Shown in pieces: positions 1-8,568 of a stretch of DNA of 32,221 bases. The notes beneath the pieces are model-generated. The model did not search any database. It was not told the origin of the DNA and saw nothing but the letters and a program-made list of their open reading frames with translations. The stretch is taken from positions 1-32,221 of the forward strand of contig JAJQDO010000334.1 of assembly GCA_021202175.1 (NCBI GenBank), written 5' to 3'. Position numbers and translations under genes: made by a program. The number at the start of each line of letters is the position of its first letter. The stretch's first letter is position 1. The stretch is from Clostridiales bacterium. GTDB taxonomy: Bacteria > Bacillota > Clostridia > Lachnospirales > Lachnospiraceae.

Positions 1-1274
1 GCGAACCGACGGCTGCGGCGGTTGCTTACGGTTTGTATCAGAGGAATGAAAACAGTCAGTTCCTCGTGTTTGATCTGGGAGGAGGGACGTTTGACGTTTC
101 TGTTCTGGAATTGGACGATGATATTATGGAAGTTCATGCCGTGGCCGGAGATAATTATCTGGGCGGTGAGGATTTCACCAATGTCATCCTGGATACCTTC
201 CTGGAGGAACACGACATCGATAAAAATACTCTGACCGAAAAAGAGAGAATCTATCTTCGCAATCAGGCGGAGAAATGTAAATGCCAGAATAATATGGATT
301 CCTTCTATCGGATGCAGGCCGTTCGAAACGGAACGCATCTGGAGACGATCATCACAAAAAAAGAGTATGAAAAGAAGACGGCTATGCTGTTTGACCGCAT
401 CAAACAACCAGTACGCAGGAGCCTGTCCGATGCCGGCGTGCGTATTCGCGATATTGATGAAATCGTGCTCGTGGGAGGAACGACCCGTATGCCAACGGTG
501 CGAAAATTTGTCGGCAAGCTGTTTGGACGCATGCCGGATACCAGTGTGAATCCTGACGAGGCAGTGGCCCTTGGCGCCGCTATTCAGGGAGCGATGAAGG
601 AAAGGAAACGTTCTATACGGGAAGTGATTCTGACCGACGTCTGTCCCTTTACTCTGGGAACGGAAGTTTCTGTAAAGACAGAAGAAGGACGCCTGGAGAA
701 CAACCATTTCTGCCCGATTCTTGAACGTAACACGGTCATTCCCGCCAGCCGCACGGAGCGTTTTTATACGGTGTATGATCATCAGACCGAGGTGGAGATT
801 CATGTCCTGCAGGGAGAGAGCCGTTTCGCTTCGAATAATGTCTCGCTGGGCACGATTCGCCTGGATGTGCCGGACAATAAGGCGGGAGAGGAAGAGATTT
901 CCGTCACCTATACTTATGACGTCAATGCTTTGCTGGAAGTGGAGGCGAAAGTAAAATCGACGGGAGAGACGGTGACAAAGCTGATTCAAAATCAGGATTC
1001 GGATATGACTTTGGAGGAAATGCAGGCCAGGATGAAGGAACTTGCTCATCTGAAGATTCATCCGCGAGACCAGGAGGCCAACAAGGTACTTCTGCTCCGG
1101 GGTGAGCGGCTTTATGAAGAGACGACCGGGGAACTGCGGGAGCAGCTGGAAATGGTGACCAGGCAGTTTGAACATATTCTGGACAAACAGGACCCTGATA
1201 AGATCAGGGAGGCTAGAGAGGATTATGAGGATGCTTTGGACTGGATCGAGGAGGAAATGTGGACCGGCCAGTGA
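1..1274 (+). CDS. hscC: Hsp70-family chaperone, HscC-type (5' end outside window)
   Basis: This is the C-terminal part of a DnaK/HscC-like Hsp70 chaperone, an ATP-dependent cytosolic protein that binds unfolded or client peptides. The reading frame is already open at base 3, where it reads EPTAAAVAYGLYQRN, the conserved ATPase-domain motif, so the ORF-track Met at base 33 is internal. Next come the phosphate-binding loop (FDLGGGTFDVSVLEL), GDNYLGGEDF, the adenosine motif (VLVGGTTRMP) and NPDEAVALGAAIQGA. After these lie the beta-sandwich substrate domain (DVCPFTLGTEVS) and a short charged helical tail ending in DWIEEEMW. The GDNYLGGEDF and DVCPFTLG sequences and the short tail fit HscC better than DnaK. 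Roughly the first 150 residues are missing because the window begins inside the gene. No dnaJ or grpE neighbour is visible. Confidence 0.9.
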   Translation, partial: EPTAAAVAYGLYQRNENSQFLVFDLGGGTFDVSVLELDDDIMEVHAVAGDNYLGGEDFTNVILDTFLEEHDIDKNTLTEKERIYLRNQAEKCKCQNNMDSFYRMQAVRNGTHLETIITKKEYEKKTAMLFDRIKQPVRRSLSDAGVRIRDIDEIVLVGGTTRMPTVRKFVGKLFGRMPDTSVNPDEAVALGAAIQGAMKERKRSIREVILTDVCPFTLGTEVSVKTEEGRLENNHFCPILERNTVIPASRTERFYTVYDHQTEVEIHVLQGESRFASNNVSLGTIRLDVPDNKAGEEEISVTYTYDVNALLEVEAKVKSTGETVTKLIQNQDSDMTLEEMQARMKELAHLKIHPRDQEANKVLLLRGERLYEETTGELREQLEMVTRQFEHILDKQDPDKIREAREDYEDALDWIEEEMWTGQ

Positions 1275-1344
1275 CCGCAGGAACTGAGAACCTGTCGGGA
1301 CTGGCTGGTGATTGTAGGAATTGGGAACCTGTCGGAGAAGGCTG
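1272..1344 (+). repeat. Two diverged 36-bp tandem repeats after hscC
   Basis: The hscC stop codon opens a 36-base unit (TGACCGCAGGAACTGAGAAC...) that recurs at 1309-1344 (TGATTGTAGGAATTGGGAAC...). I count about 27 of 36 matches, with the core AACCTGTCGG identical. The unit has no evident function and looks like a decayed local duplication between hscC and the NUDIX gene. Confidence 0.55.
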
Positions 1345-1430
1345 ACACAGAGTATGGAAACTGACAGGCGATGGATATACGATATACCGGAAGAAACTGA
1401 CGCGCGAAAAGGAAATGAGGAAGGGGTATC

Positions 1431-1904
1431 ATGATTCCGACGACTTTATGCTACATAGAAAAAGAGGACAGCTATCTGATGTTGCATCGGATCGCGAAAA
1501 AGGTAGATATCAATAAAGATAAGTGGATTGGCGTAGGCGGGAAGTTCGAGGACAAAGAAAGCCCCGAAGAATGTCTGCTGCGGGAGGTCAAGGAGGAAAC
1601 GGGTGTGACGCTCACCTCCTATCGGCTGCGGGGCATCGTGACTTTCGTCTCTGATCGCTGGGTCACCGAGTACATGTTTTTGTATACGGCGAATGCCTAT
1701 GAGGGAGAGATTCAGGCCTGTAATGAGGGCACGCTGGAGTGGGTGCCGAAAAAGGACTTGTACCGCTTGCGTCTGTGGGAAGGAGATAAGATTTTTTTGA
1801 AATTGATCGCGGAAAATGCGCCATTCTTTTCTCTAAAGCTGTCGTATGAGGGAGATGAACTGGTCTACGCCGCGCTGGACGGAAAAACGCTGCCGTTGCA
1901 TTAA
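1431..1904 (+). CDS. NUDIX hydrolase, MutT-like
   Basis: A 157-residue NUDIX hydrolase, probably a cytosolic nucleoside-diphosphate-X pyrophosphatase such as an oxidised-dNTP cleaner. The NUDIX box lies at residues 37-59 and fits Gx5Ex7REUxEExGU exactly: G37, E43 and REVKEETGV are all present, so the Mg2+-binding glutamates are intact. The N-terminus (MIPTTLCYIEKEDSYLMLHR) and the GVGGKFE lead-in match the 8-oxo-dGTP diphosphatase subgroup. The start is supported by GGAAGGGG about 6 bases upstream. It lies 156 bp after hscC on the same strand and ends in a bidirectional terminator facing the aldehyde dehydrogenase. The substrate cannot be fixed from sequence. Confidence 0.88.
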   Translation: MIPTTLCYIEKEDSYLMLHRIAKKVDINKDKWIGVGGKFEDKESPEECLLREVKEETGVTLTSYRLRGIVTFVSDRWVTEYMFLYTANAYEGEIQACNEGTLEWVPKKDLYRLRLWEGDKIFLKLIAENAPFFSLKLSYEGDELVYAALDGKTLPLH

Positions 1905-1952
1905 ATTGCAGGAGCGAGAGATTGGACGGTATGAGGTATGAATTTGAAACAG

Positions 1953-1995
1953 AAAAACGCTGCCATGGCATTCAATTGCAGGGGCAGCGTTTTTT
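1953..1995. terminator. Bidirectional rho-independent terminator
   Basis: AAAAACGCTGCC (1953-1964) pairs with GGCAGCGTTTTT (1983-1994). A T run follows on the plus strand and A's precede the stem, so the hairpin can end both the plus-strand NUDIX transcript and the minus-strand aldehyde dehydrogenase transcript. Its left arm and loop nearly duplicate the last codons of the NUDIX gene (1882-1914). Confidence 0.85.
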
Positions 1996-2033
1996 AATTA
2001 ATAACAAATGAAAATCAGTAACAGATGAAAGAT

Positions 2034-3422
2034 TTATCGCAAAAACAGATGAATCATCTTATCGTACACAGAACGATATGGCTGGTAGCGCATGGGGAGA
2101 TCGAGCCATGTTTTTTTGTCGACGATGCTCTTAGTATGAGAGAAGGTGTTAAATCCATCTTTTCCATGATAGGAACCCATGCCGCTGGTACCGAATCCGC
2201 CAAATCCCATCTCACTGGTGGCAAGATGAATGATGGTATCGTTGATACAGCCACCGCCGAAACCACATTCGGTTGTCACTCGTTTTGCAGCGGCCTTATC
2301 ACTGGTGAACAGATAGAGAGCCAGCGGATGTAGCAGGCTGTTGACCTTCTGTATCGCCTGATCCAGACTGCTGTAGGTAAGAACCGGCAATATCGGTCCA
2401 AACATCTCCTCCTGCATCACGGCATCATGAAACGTGATAACATCCAGAACAGTCGGCTCTATCTTTAAAGTGTCGCTGTCAGATTTTCCACCACAGATGA
2501 TTCTTTGGCTGCCTGTTGCTTTGATGAGAGAGCAAAGCCTTGTAAAGTGCTTTTCATTGATAATTTTGCCGTAATCAGGATTCGTCAATGGCTCTTTGCT
2601 ATATTGTTTTCGGATCTGTTTTTTGATTTCAGTAACCAGATCATCCTTTATCATGGCGTCGCAGTAAATGTAGTCCGGCGCCACGCAGGTCTGTCCGCAG
2701 TTCAGGTACTTTCCGAACACGATGCGCTTCGCCGCCAGCTTGAGGTTGGCGGTCTTGTCCACGATGCAAGGGCTCTTTCCGCCCAGCTCCAATGTGATCG
2801 GTGTCAGATGCGCGGAAGCCTTCCGCATCACTTCTTTGCCTACCGTTTGACTGCCGGTGAAGAAAATGTAATCAAAGTCCTGTTCTAACAGGCAGGTATT
2901 TTCTGCCCTTCCTCCGGTGACAACGGTGACATATTCCGGTGAGAAGCATTTTTTAATGATTTTGACGATGACATCACTGGTGTGCGGCGAGTAGGCGCTT
3001 GGTTTCAGGACGACTGTGTTGCCGGCGGCGATGGCGTCCACCAGGGGGTCTATGGTCAGCAGGAATGGATAGTTCCAGGGACTCATGATCAGGACCGCGC
3101 CATAAGGGGAAGGCTTTTTGAAACTCCTGGAGTGAAACTGGGCCAGTGGCGTGAGCACCGTTTTTTCTCTGGCAAAAGCGGGAGTGTGCCGGATCATGTA
3201 ACTGATCTCACTGTAGACAAGACCCGTTTCGCACATATAGCTCTCAAAGGCGCTTTTGCCCAGGTCGACACGGATGGCGTCATGAATCTCTGTTTCATAT
3301 TTTTTGATACATTTTCTTAATCTTTCCAGAGCATGGATGCGGTATTCAATATCCAGGGTAGCGTTTTTGTGGAAAAAGGACCGCTGTTTGCGGATAATCT
3401 GCTGAATCTGTTGTTCGTTCAT
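2034..3422 (-). CDS. Aldehyde dehydrogenase, class 3-like
   Basis: A 462-residue NAD(P)+-dependent aldehyde dehydrogenase that oxidises an aldehyde to its acid in the cytosol. The motifs are PWNYPF (about 116), the cofactor-loop glycine motif FTGSQTVG (188-195), the general-base glutamate in LELGGKSP (E212) and the catalytic cysteine in NCGQTCVAPDY (C246). The length and the lack of an N-terminal extension fit class 3 (fatty or aromatic aldehyde) enzymes. GAGGAGGAAC sits just upstream of the ATG. It lies 130 bp downstream of the Fe-alcohol dehydrogenase on the same strand with no terminator between, so the two probably form an alcohol-aldehyde-acid conversion operon. The physiological substrate is unknown. 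Confidence 0.92.
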   Translation of the reverse strand: MNEQQIQQIIRKQRSFFHKNATLDIEYRIHALERLRKCIKKYETEIHDAIRVDLGKSAFESYMCETGLVYSEISYMIRHTPAFAREKTVLTPLAQFHSRSFKKPSPYGAVLIMSPWNYPFLLTIDPLVDAIAAGNTVVLKPSAYSPHTSDVIVKIIKKCFSPEYVTVVTGGRAENTCLLEQDFDYIFFTGSQTVGKEVMRKASAHLTPITLELGGKSPCIVDKTANLKLAAKRIVFGKYLNCGQTCVAPDYIYCDAMIKDDLVTEIKKQIRKQYSKEPLTNPDYGKIINEKHFTRLCSLIKATGSQRIICGGKSDSDTLKIEPTVLDVITFHDAVMQEEMFGPILPVLTYSSLDQAIQKVNSLLHPLALYLFTSDKAAAKRVTTECGFGGGCINDTIIHLATSEMGFGGFGTSGMGSYHGKDGFNTFSHTKSIVDKKTWLDLPMRYQPYRSVYDKMIHLFLR

Positions 3423-3552
3423 GTTGTTCCTCCTCGAACCTAGTCTGCTGAATCATTGGAAAGTAGCAAAATCTGCTTGTCTATTTGTCCAGCTACTGTA
3501 TCATTTTGTTCATTATATTCTATCTGAAAACTTATGTCTGGAAGCGAAAATT

Positions 3553-4755
3553 CTATTTTTTCATTACCATATAATAAAACTGTTCCAATTCTTTGGCATC
3601 CATTAATACCGGAACCGGATACAGGGGATTCGCCTCTTTATCCGCGTAGCGGGAAAGCTTGGGAATGTCCTTTTCCCGGATTTCTTTGATCGTCTCTCCG
3701 ATACCATAGCGCGTATTCATATCTTTAATGGCCTGGATGAAGATGGATGCACCCTCCGCGTCAGACATATCCTTGTTTGCGATTCCGGCGGCAATTGCCA
3801 GTTCATGAAGCTTTTTGTGAATACAGACTCCATAGGATTCCAGGACGAAAGGCAGCAAAACCGCATTCGCAAACCCGTGGGGTACATTGTAAGCACCTCC
3901 CAGAGAATGGGCTACCGCATGCACGTAGCCGACATAGGATTTGGAAAAAGCGCAGCCGGCATAATAAGCAGCTTCCAGCATCTTTCTTCTGGCTTTTAAG
4001 TCTTCCCCATGTTCTACAACCGTATCCAGATTTTCAAAAATCAGGCGTACCGCGATACGCGCGTCTTCCCGTGCTCCGGGTGTAGTAGAATTCCCGATGT
4101 AGGCTTCTACTGCATGTGTCAGAGCATCCATTCCGGTACAGGCGGTGATGAATGGTGGCAGACTTTTCGTTACCTTGGGATCGAGAACCGCATATCGTAG
4201 AATGTTAGGGAAATCATTGATGGCATATTTGTGCCGTGTTTTTGCATCGGTAATAACAGCGGCGATGGTCGTCTCACTTCCGGTTCCGGCGGTGGTCGGA
4301 ACCGCGATCAACGTCGGCAGCTTCGCGTGGACTTTCAAAATCCCTTCCATATGTGACAGGGAAGTATGTGGCCTGGCCACCTTGATGCCCACGCCCTTCG
4401 CACAATCGATGCTCGAGCCACCGCCAAAGCCAATGATAGCAGAGCAGTTATGCGCATGGTATACTTTGACTGCCGCGTAGACATTAGCTGTCGTTGGATT
4501 CGGCACGGTCCTGTCATAAATGGCATAGGAAATATTTTCTTCGTCCAGAGCACGTTCCAGTCGCTTAAGCAGTCCCAGATGGACGATGCTGCGATCCGTG
4601 ACAATGAGGACAGAGCGACATTTTTTCTTTTTCAAAACCTTTGGAATACCCGTCACGCTGCCGACAATCTTCGGATTACGGTAGGGGAGAATCGGGATGG
4701 CCATTTTCAGAACGGTTTGAAATGAGCGGCAGTATACTTTTTTGATTGTATTCAT
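3553..4755 (-). CDS. Iron-containing alcohol dehydrogenase
   Basis: A 400-residue group III (Fe2+-dependent) alcohol dehydrogenase that interconverts alcohols and aldehydes with NAD(P)H. The nucleotide-binding GFGGGSSIDCAKG lies at about 109-121 and GTGSETT at 158-163. The four metal ligands of the family are recognisable as D210 and H214 (MDALTH), H283 (VAHSLGG) and H293 (VPHGFAN). The start is supported by GAAAGGAACT about 6 bases upstream. It is the first gene of a minus-strand pair with the aldehyde dehydrogenase. It is too short to be bifunctional AdhE. The upstream 255 bp is AT-rich and contains palindromes and one copy of a dispersed hairpin repeat. Confidence 0.92.
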   Translation of the reverse strand: MNTIKKVYCRSFQTVLKMAIPILPYRNPKIVGSVTGIPKVLKKKKCRSVLIVTDRSIVHLGLLKRLERALDEENISYAIYDRTVPNPTTANVYAAVKVYHAHNCSAIIGFGGGSSIDCAKGVGIKVARPHTSLSHMEGILKVHAKLPTLIAVPTTAGTGSETTIAAVITDAKTRHKYAINDFPNILRYAVLDPKVTKSLPPFITACTGMDALTHAVEAYIGNSTTPGAREDARIAVRLIFENLDTVVEHGEDLKARRKMLEAAYYAGCAFSKSYVGYVHAVAHSLGGAYNVPHGFANAVLLPFVLESYGVCIHKKLHELAIAAGIANKDMSDAEGASIFIQAIKDMNTRYGIGETIKEIREKDIPKLSRYADKEANPLYPVPVLMDAKELEQFYYMVMKK

Positions 4756-4784
4756 AGTGTAGTTCCTTTCGTGATGTCAAATAT

Positions 4785-4825
4785 GATTAGGGAATCAAAA
4801 TGCATGGCTTTTGACATTTTGATTA
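4785..4825 (+). repeat. 41-bp dispersed hairpin repeat, copy 1
   Basis: This 41-base element begins GATTAGGGAATCAAAATG and ends CATTTTGATTA. It contains a perfect 10-bp inverted repeat (AATCAAAATG / CATTTTGATT) around a 12-base loop. It matches 13159-13199 at 38 of 41 positions. Here it lies about 30 bp upstream of the alcohol dehydrogenase start, in the opposite orientation to that gene. Confidence 0.8.
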
Positions 4826-4915
4826 AATGTGTTATTACGTTGCGAGGCATAGTATCATGTCGTTATGCATGTTAGACAATATGTTGTCATAATGTTATTG
4901 TGTATTTATGTGTAT

Positions 4916-4925
4916 TGTTATAACA
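4916..4925. promoter_or_regulatory. Palindrome in adh upstream region
   Basis: TGTTATAACA is a perfect 10-bp palindrome within a stretch rich in TGTTAT/ATAACA words (about 4875-4930), upstream of the alcohol dehydrogenase. It could be an operator. It lacks the 18-bp spacing of a canonical Rex site, so I do not assign a regulator. Confidence 0.25.
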
Positions 4926-5010
4926 TTGTGTCTGTTGTAGATGCGAGATGGCAATCTATTTAAAACAATTTTGATGTTTATTATTTTTCTACGCTCATTT
5001 GATGAAATAT

Positions 5011-5724
5011 TCAGGCGACAAAAGCCTGTTTTCCAAAATTTGAGCACAGTATATGGTACTGTTTGAACTCGATTATATACAAAATATGGTGCTCAACAAC
5101 TATAGATAGGGCTTTTATCGGCCAAATCATGAAATGTATCTTTTTTTCGGATTTACGGTACATACTCGGCGTCATATGTGTCTCCCTTTTAAAAGCCCGG
5201 ATAAAGGTTTCTGTATTTTCATAGCCGAGAGACAGGGCGATATCATTGACGGTCTGGCTGGTGTTAATCAACATATGTTCTGCGCATCGAATGCGAAAAA
5301 TCCGTTTCCAGCTGTTGAAACCCATCCCTGTTGTAGATTTGATCAGCTTCGAACAATGCGACACGGAGAATCCGAAATGATCGGCAACCTCTGTCAGGGT
5401 AATATCGGCAATATGATCCTGGATATAGTTTATCACCATAAAGTTCTCCTGATGCGAATTTTGAATCGTAGAATAAGAAGATTCCAGTGTATCCCCATCG
5501 CCTTCTTTAAAATACTCGTCATCATTCATTTCATAGGAAATAATTTCCGGGAGAAGCTCCGGAATTACCAGATGACGGCGAATAGCATCCTCACGGTCTA
5601 CCTGTGCCAGAAATTGTTTTAGCGTAGCTTGGTTTTTGCTGGCATAATAATAATCTTTATAAAACTGTTCATCGTCATTTAATGAGATGAGTTGCTTGTG
5701 TATATCATGTTCCTGAGAATTCAT
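5011..5724 (-). CDS. AraC-family transcriptional regulator
   Basis: A 237-residue DNA-binding regulator. Residues about 95-191 form the double helix-turn-helix of the AraC/XylS family: ITLTEVADHFGFSVSHCSKL is the first HTH, and VNDIALSLGYENTETFIRAF followed by HMTPSMYRK is the second. The N-terminal 94 residues are acidic and much shorter than the usual cupin sensor domain. About 42 hydrophobic residues after the HTH (IHFMIWPIKALSIVVEHH...) are not typical, so the end may have drifted. The ATG has AGAGGAG about 10 bases upstream. It is divergent from the broken transporter/glycosidase locus and was probably its sugar-responsive activator, which is inferred from position. With its target locus broken, it may be an orphan. 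Confidence 0.85.
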   Translation of the reverse strand: MNSQEHDIHKQLISLNDDEQFYKDYYYASKNQATLKQFLAQVDREDAIRRHLVIPELLPEIISYEMNDDEYFKEGDGDTLESSYSTIQNSHQENFMVINYIQDHIADITLTEVADHFGFSVSHCSKLIKSTTGMGFNSWKRIFRIRCAEHMLINTSQTVNDIALSLGYENTETFIRAFKRETHMTPSMYRKSEKKIHFMIWPIKALSIVVEHHILYIIEFKQYHILCSNFGKQAFVA

Positions 5725-5986
5725 CAGATTCGGCTCCTCTTAAAATAATCCTGTGTGATTTTTGACCATCTGTCTTTTATCATACCATGTTTTTATAAAA
5801 ATGGATTTGGATAATCATGTATGATGTTTGAACTTTTATAAGGGAAAAACTGAATATATTTTCTCATACATATCAAAAAATGTCAATCATATGAGCAATT
5901 TTCCCAATTAAAAAACAAATATAATTAATCTATAATGCATTTACAACAAAACAAACAACGATACAAAAGAAAGAAAGGTGGAAAAC

Positions 5987-7302
5987 ATGAATCAATCACA
6001 AAACGCGCAACCATTAACAAAAAGTTTTATCTACAGGCAGAGATTCGGCTACGGCCTCGGTGATTTTGCCTGCAACCTGATCTGGCAGGTCATTTCCCTG
6101 TATCTGCTGTATTTTTATACGGACATTATGCAGCTGAATGCCGCTTCTATCACTGCGATGTTTGTCGTATGTCGTTTCATCGATGCCGTTACAGATGTTT
6201 TAGTAGGATTTGCTATTGACAAGACGAAAACGAAATGGGGCAAAAGCAGGCCTTGGTTCTTATTTGGGGCGGTTCCGTTTGCGTTAGCTGCTTTTCTTGC
6301 GTTCAGCGTTCCGAACATTTCTCCGAGTGGAAAACTGGCTTATGCTTACGTAACTTATATCTTTTTATCCTTTATGTACACGGTAGTAAACATTCCGTTG
6401 GCTTCCATTTTACCGGCATTGACGGATGATATGAATGAAAGAACCGTGCTGGCAACCTGGAGAAAATTCCTTGCCTTCCTGGGTTCCACGATCGTATCTG
6501 CTACCGCTCTCACTCTCGTAGGATTGATCGGAAAAGGCAATGAAGCATTAGGTTTCCGTGTTGTTATGGGAATGTTCGGTATCATCGGCTGCCTTTGCTT
6601 CTTCCTGACGTTTGCTTTAGTTCGGGAAAATAATCTTCAGGAAAATGTAAAGAGTGCTTCTCTGAAAGAAACGATTGCTTCTCTGGCAAGCAACACACCA
6701 TGGAAATTATTCGCGCTGAATATTCTTTTATGTGGACCGGTTATTTTATGCAGTCTTCTGCGCTAGTGTATTATTACAAGTATTATATTGGAAGCACGGC
6801 CATGAGTTCTCTGGTGGCAACCATCATGACTATGGTGCCGATGGTAGCAAATCTGACAGTTCCGTTCCTGGCAAAACGATTAGGCAAGAGGAATCTGTAT
6901 TCGACAGCAGCCACGGTTCAGCTGGTTGGACTTGTAATCATCTTTATCGGAAATCTGAATACGACGATTATTATTGTAGGCGCTTTCATCTCCGCTTGTG
7001 GATATGGCGTGAAAGAAAGCATATACTTCTCCATGCAGGCCGACCCGGTAGATTATGGTGAATGGAAAACAGGCATTCAGGCGGCTGGCACCCTGTCTTC
7101 CGTAAATGGATTTCTGGGGAAAGTAGCACAGGCGGCAGCGGGTGGAATCTCTGGATTGTTGCTCGCATGGGGCGCTTACAGTTCCACAGCAACGGTGCAG
7201 ACCGCAGAAGCTCTTTTAGCCATCAAAGCGATGTATCTGTACATTCCGATGATTCTGTTGGTATGCTCGATTGTTACCATGTCATTTTATAAATTGGATA
7301 AA
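5987..7302 (+). pseudogene. GPH-type sugar:cation symporter, frameshifted and 3'-truncated
   Basis: This is the remnant of a 12-helix major-facilitator transporter of the glycoside-pentoside-hexuronide (GPH) family. The start is ATG 5987 after AAAGGTGG; the ORF-track GTG at 5978 is less likely. The N-terminal half has YGLGDFACNL, DAVTDVLVGFAIDKT and KWGKSRPW, typical of GPH symporters. The frame breaks at the T run near 6726-6730: translation leaves frame 2 as ILLCGPV, while the correct continuation FMWTGYFMQSSALVYYYKYY is in frame 1, which equals one missing T. Frame 1 continues through DPVDYGEWKTG and the last helices to SFYKLDK, where it joins a glycosidase sequence in frame. The natural C-terminus is gone. 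It is very probably nonfunctional as a full transporter. Confidence 0.85.
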
Positions 7303-8200
7303 CTAAGGCTGCAGGCATTGGCCAATTACGCGACGTTTGATAATGTCGAGTTAGTCAAACGCTGCCTCTACCTTTTTGCCGGCATGACGACGGAAGAAGG
7401 GAAGATTTCGTCGAATGTTTTCGTCAAACCGGAGAATATTCCGGATGATACTTTTCTTTATGAATACAGTCTGTTTTTTTATCTCCGTTCTCTATGATCT
7501 ACACCAGGCGCACCCGGATTTGGAGCTGGTGAAGGAACTGTATCCTACCTGCAAAAAACAGATGGATATTACCATGAGGATGTTCGATCAGGAAGGAAGA
7601 TTTCTGCCGGATGAGGAGTATCCCATATTTGTGGACTGGTCGAATGATTTTAACAAAGATACAGCCGGTCATGCAGAAACCATTTATGTAATGAAGCAAT
7701 TTATCAGCCTGGCAGAGTTGGCAGAAGAGAAGGAAAATGATAAATACAGGACATTTCTACAACGAATCGTAATATATGCTCGGGAAAGTCTATATGATTC
7801 GGAGAAAAAGTTATTTGTTACCGGAGATCAGGAATATAATATTGCCAGTCAGGTTTGGATGGTGCTGGCACATGTAATGTCTGAAGAAGAAAATCGAGAG
7901 ATTATGACTTCTATGGTGGATAATCTTTTTCCGGTGAAAAATATAGCGACACCTTATATGTATCATTGCATTGTAGAAGCTTTATATGAGGGTGGATTAC
8001 ATGAAGAGGCGACAAAACTCATGAGAGATTATTGGGGCAAAATGATTGATCTGGGAGCGGATACCTTTTGGGAAGCTTTTGACCCGGATGAGCCGGAATA
8101 TTCCCCTTACGGCAGCCCGATTGTGAACAGCTATTGCCATGCATGGAGCTGTACGCCTGTATATCTGATCAGTAAATATGGTACATGTCCACAAGTATAA
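7303..8200 (+). pseudogene. GH78-like (alpha-L-rhamnosidase-type) glycosidase, C-terminal remnant
   Basis: The back part of a six-hairpin (alpha/alpha)6 glycosidase resembling family 78. It begins abruptly at LRLQALANYATFDNVELVKR, which in complete relatives follows a KRDxRLWIGD motif (recalled from the family). The upstream half, including that catalytic-acid region, is absent. A second frame break lies in the seven-T run at about 7474-7480: frame 1 ends YSLFFYLRSL-stop, while frame 2 continues FFISVLYDLHQAHPDLELVK. Deleting one T restores a single frame. The end is well preserved (GADTFWEAFDP..., SYCHAWSCTPVYLISKY). It was probably the neighbour of the transporter in a rhamnoside-utilisation locus. 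The remnant could make a 261-aa fragment from an internal ATG but no complete enzyme. Confidence 0.75.
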
Positions 8201-8241
8201 AGAATGACACGAAAAATGCCAAAAAATGTAAAAAACAAGGA

Positions 8242-8269
8242 TTGAAAGATGTTAAATTTCTGGTATAAT
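8242..8269 (+). promoter_or_regulatory. Sigma-A promoter, extended -10
   Basis: TTGAAA (8242-8247), a 16-bp spacer and TATAAT (8264-8269) preceded by TGG as an extended -10. It lies 27 bases before the start of the 90-aa ORF and probably drives the two small genes. Confidence 0.7.
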
Positions 8270-8295
8270 AAAAACAAAAAGGAAGTAGACTAGAA

Positions 8296-8568
8296 ATGAA
8301 TCTTCAATTCTTTGCGGAAAAGGACATCGGAAAACAAAGTTCCAGTTCCATAAAACGAGTGATTAGAAAGTGTGAGTCACGTATTGCAGAGCATGAAGAT
8401 AAAATTATCAATCCGGATGCATGGTATCCTGAATGGAATACATTTGATGAAAGATATCAAGAAGGACTGAAGCGACATTGGAAGAAGGAAATAATAGTAT
8501 TCCGTCAATCTGTTCAGGATAGACTTGACGAACTGGAGAGGAGAGGTGATTATGATGGGCAGGATTAG
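8296..8568 (+). CDS. Small hypothetical protein (MNLQFFAEKDI- type)
   Basis: A 90-residue charged protein of unknown function. The N-terminus MNLQFFAEKDI resembles the opening of many Firmicute phage head or scaffold proteins. The rest is predicted alpha-helical and rich in Lys, Glu and Arg (SSSIKRVIRKCESRIAEHED, HWKKEIIVFRQSVQDRLDEL), with the conserved-looking pattern W..E...F...YQEGLKRHWKKEI. It has no signal peptide or membrane segment. AAAGGAAG lies about 11 bases upstream, and a good promoter precedes it. The stop overlaps the next small gene, so the two are probably co-translated. I remember similar small proteins near Lachnospiraceae phage-like or toxin cassettes, but cannot name the family. 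Confidence 0.65.
   Translation: MNLQFFAEKDIGKQSSSSIKRVIRKCESRIAEHEDKIINPDAWYPEWNTFDERYQEGLKRHWKKEIIVFRQSVQDRLDELERRGDYDGQD

Noticed and set aside
2025-3320. Plus-strand ORFs at 2025-2333, 2505-2888 and 2982-3320
   Set aside because: They are antisense to a clear aldehyde dehydrogenase and have no recognisable domains.
4916-4925. TGTTATAACA as a Rex redox-repressor site
   Set aside because: Rex sites are 18 bp (TTGTTAA-N4-TTAACAA). This palindrome lacks the central spacing, so only an unassigned dyad is reported.
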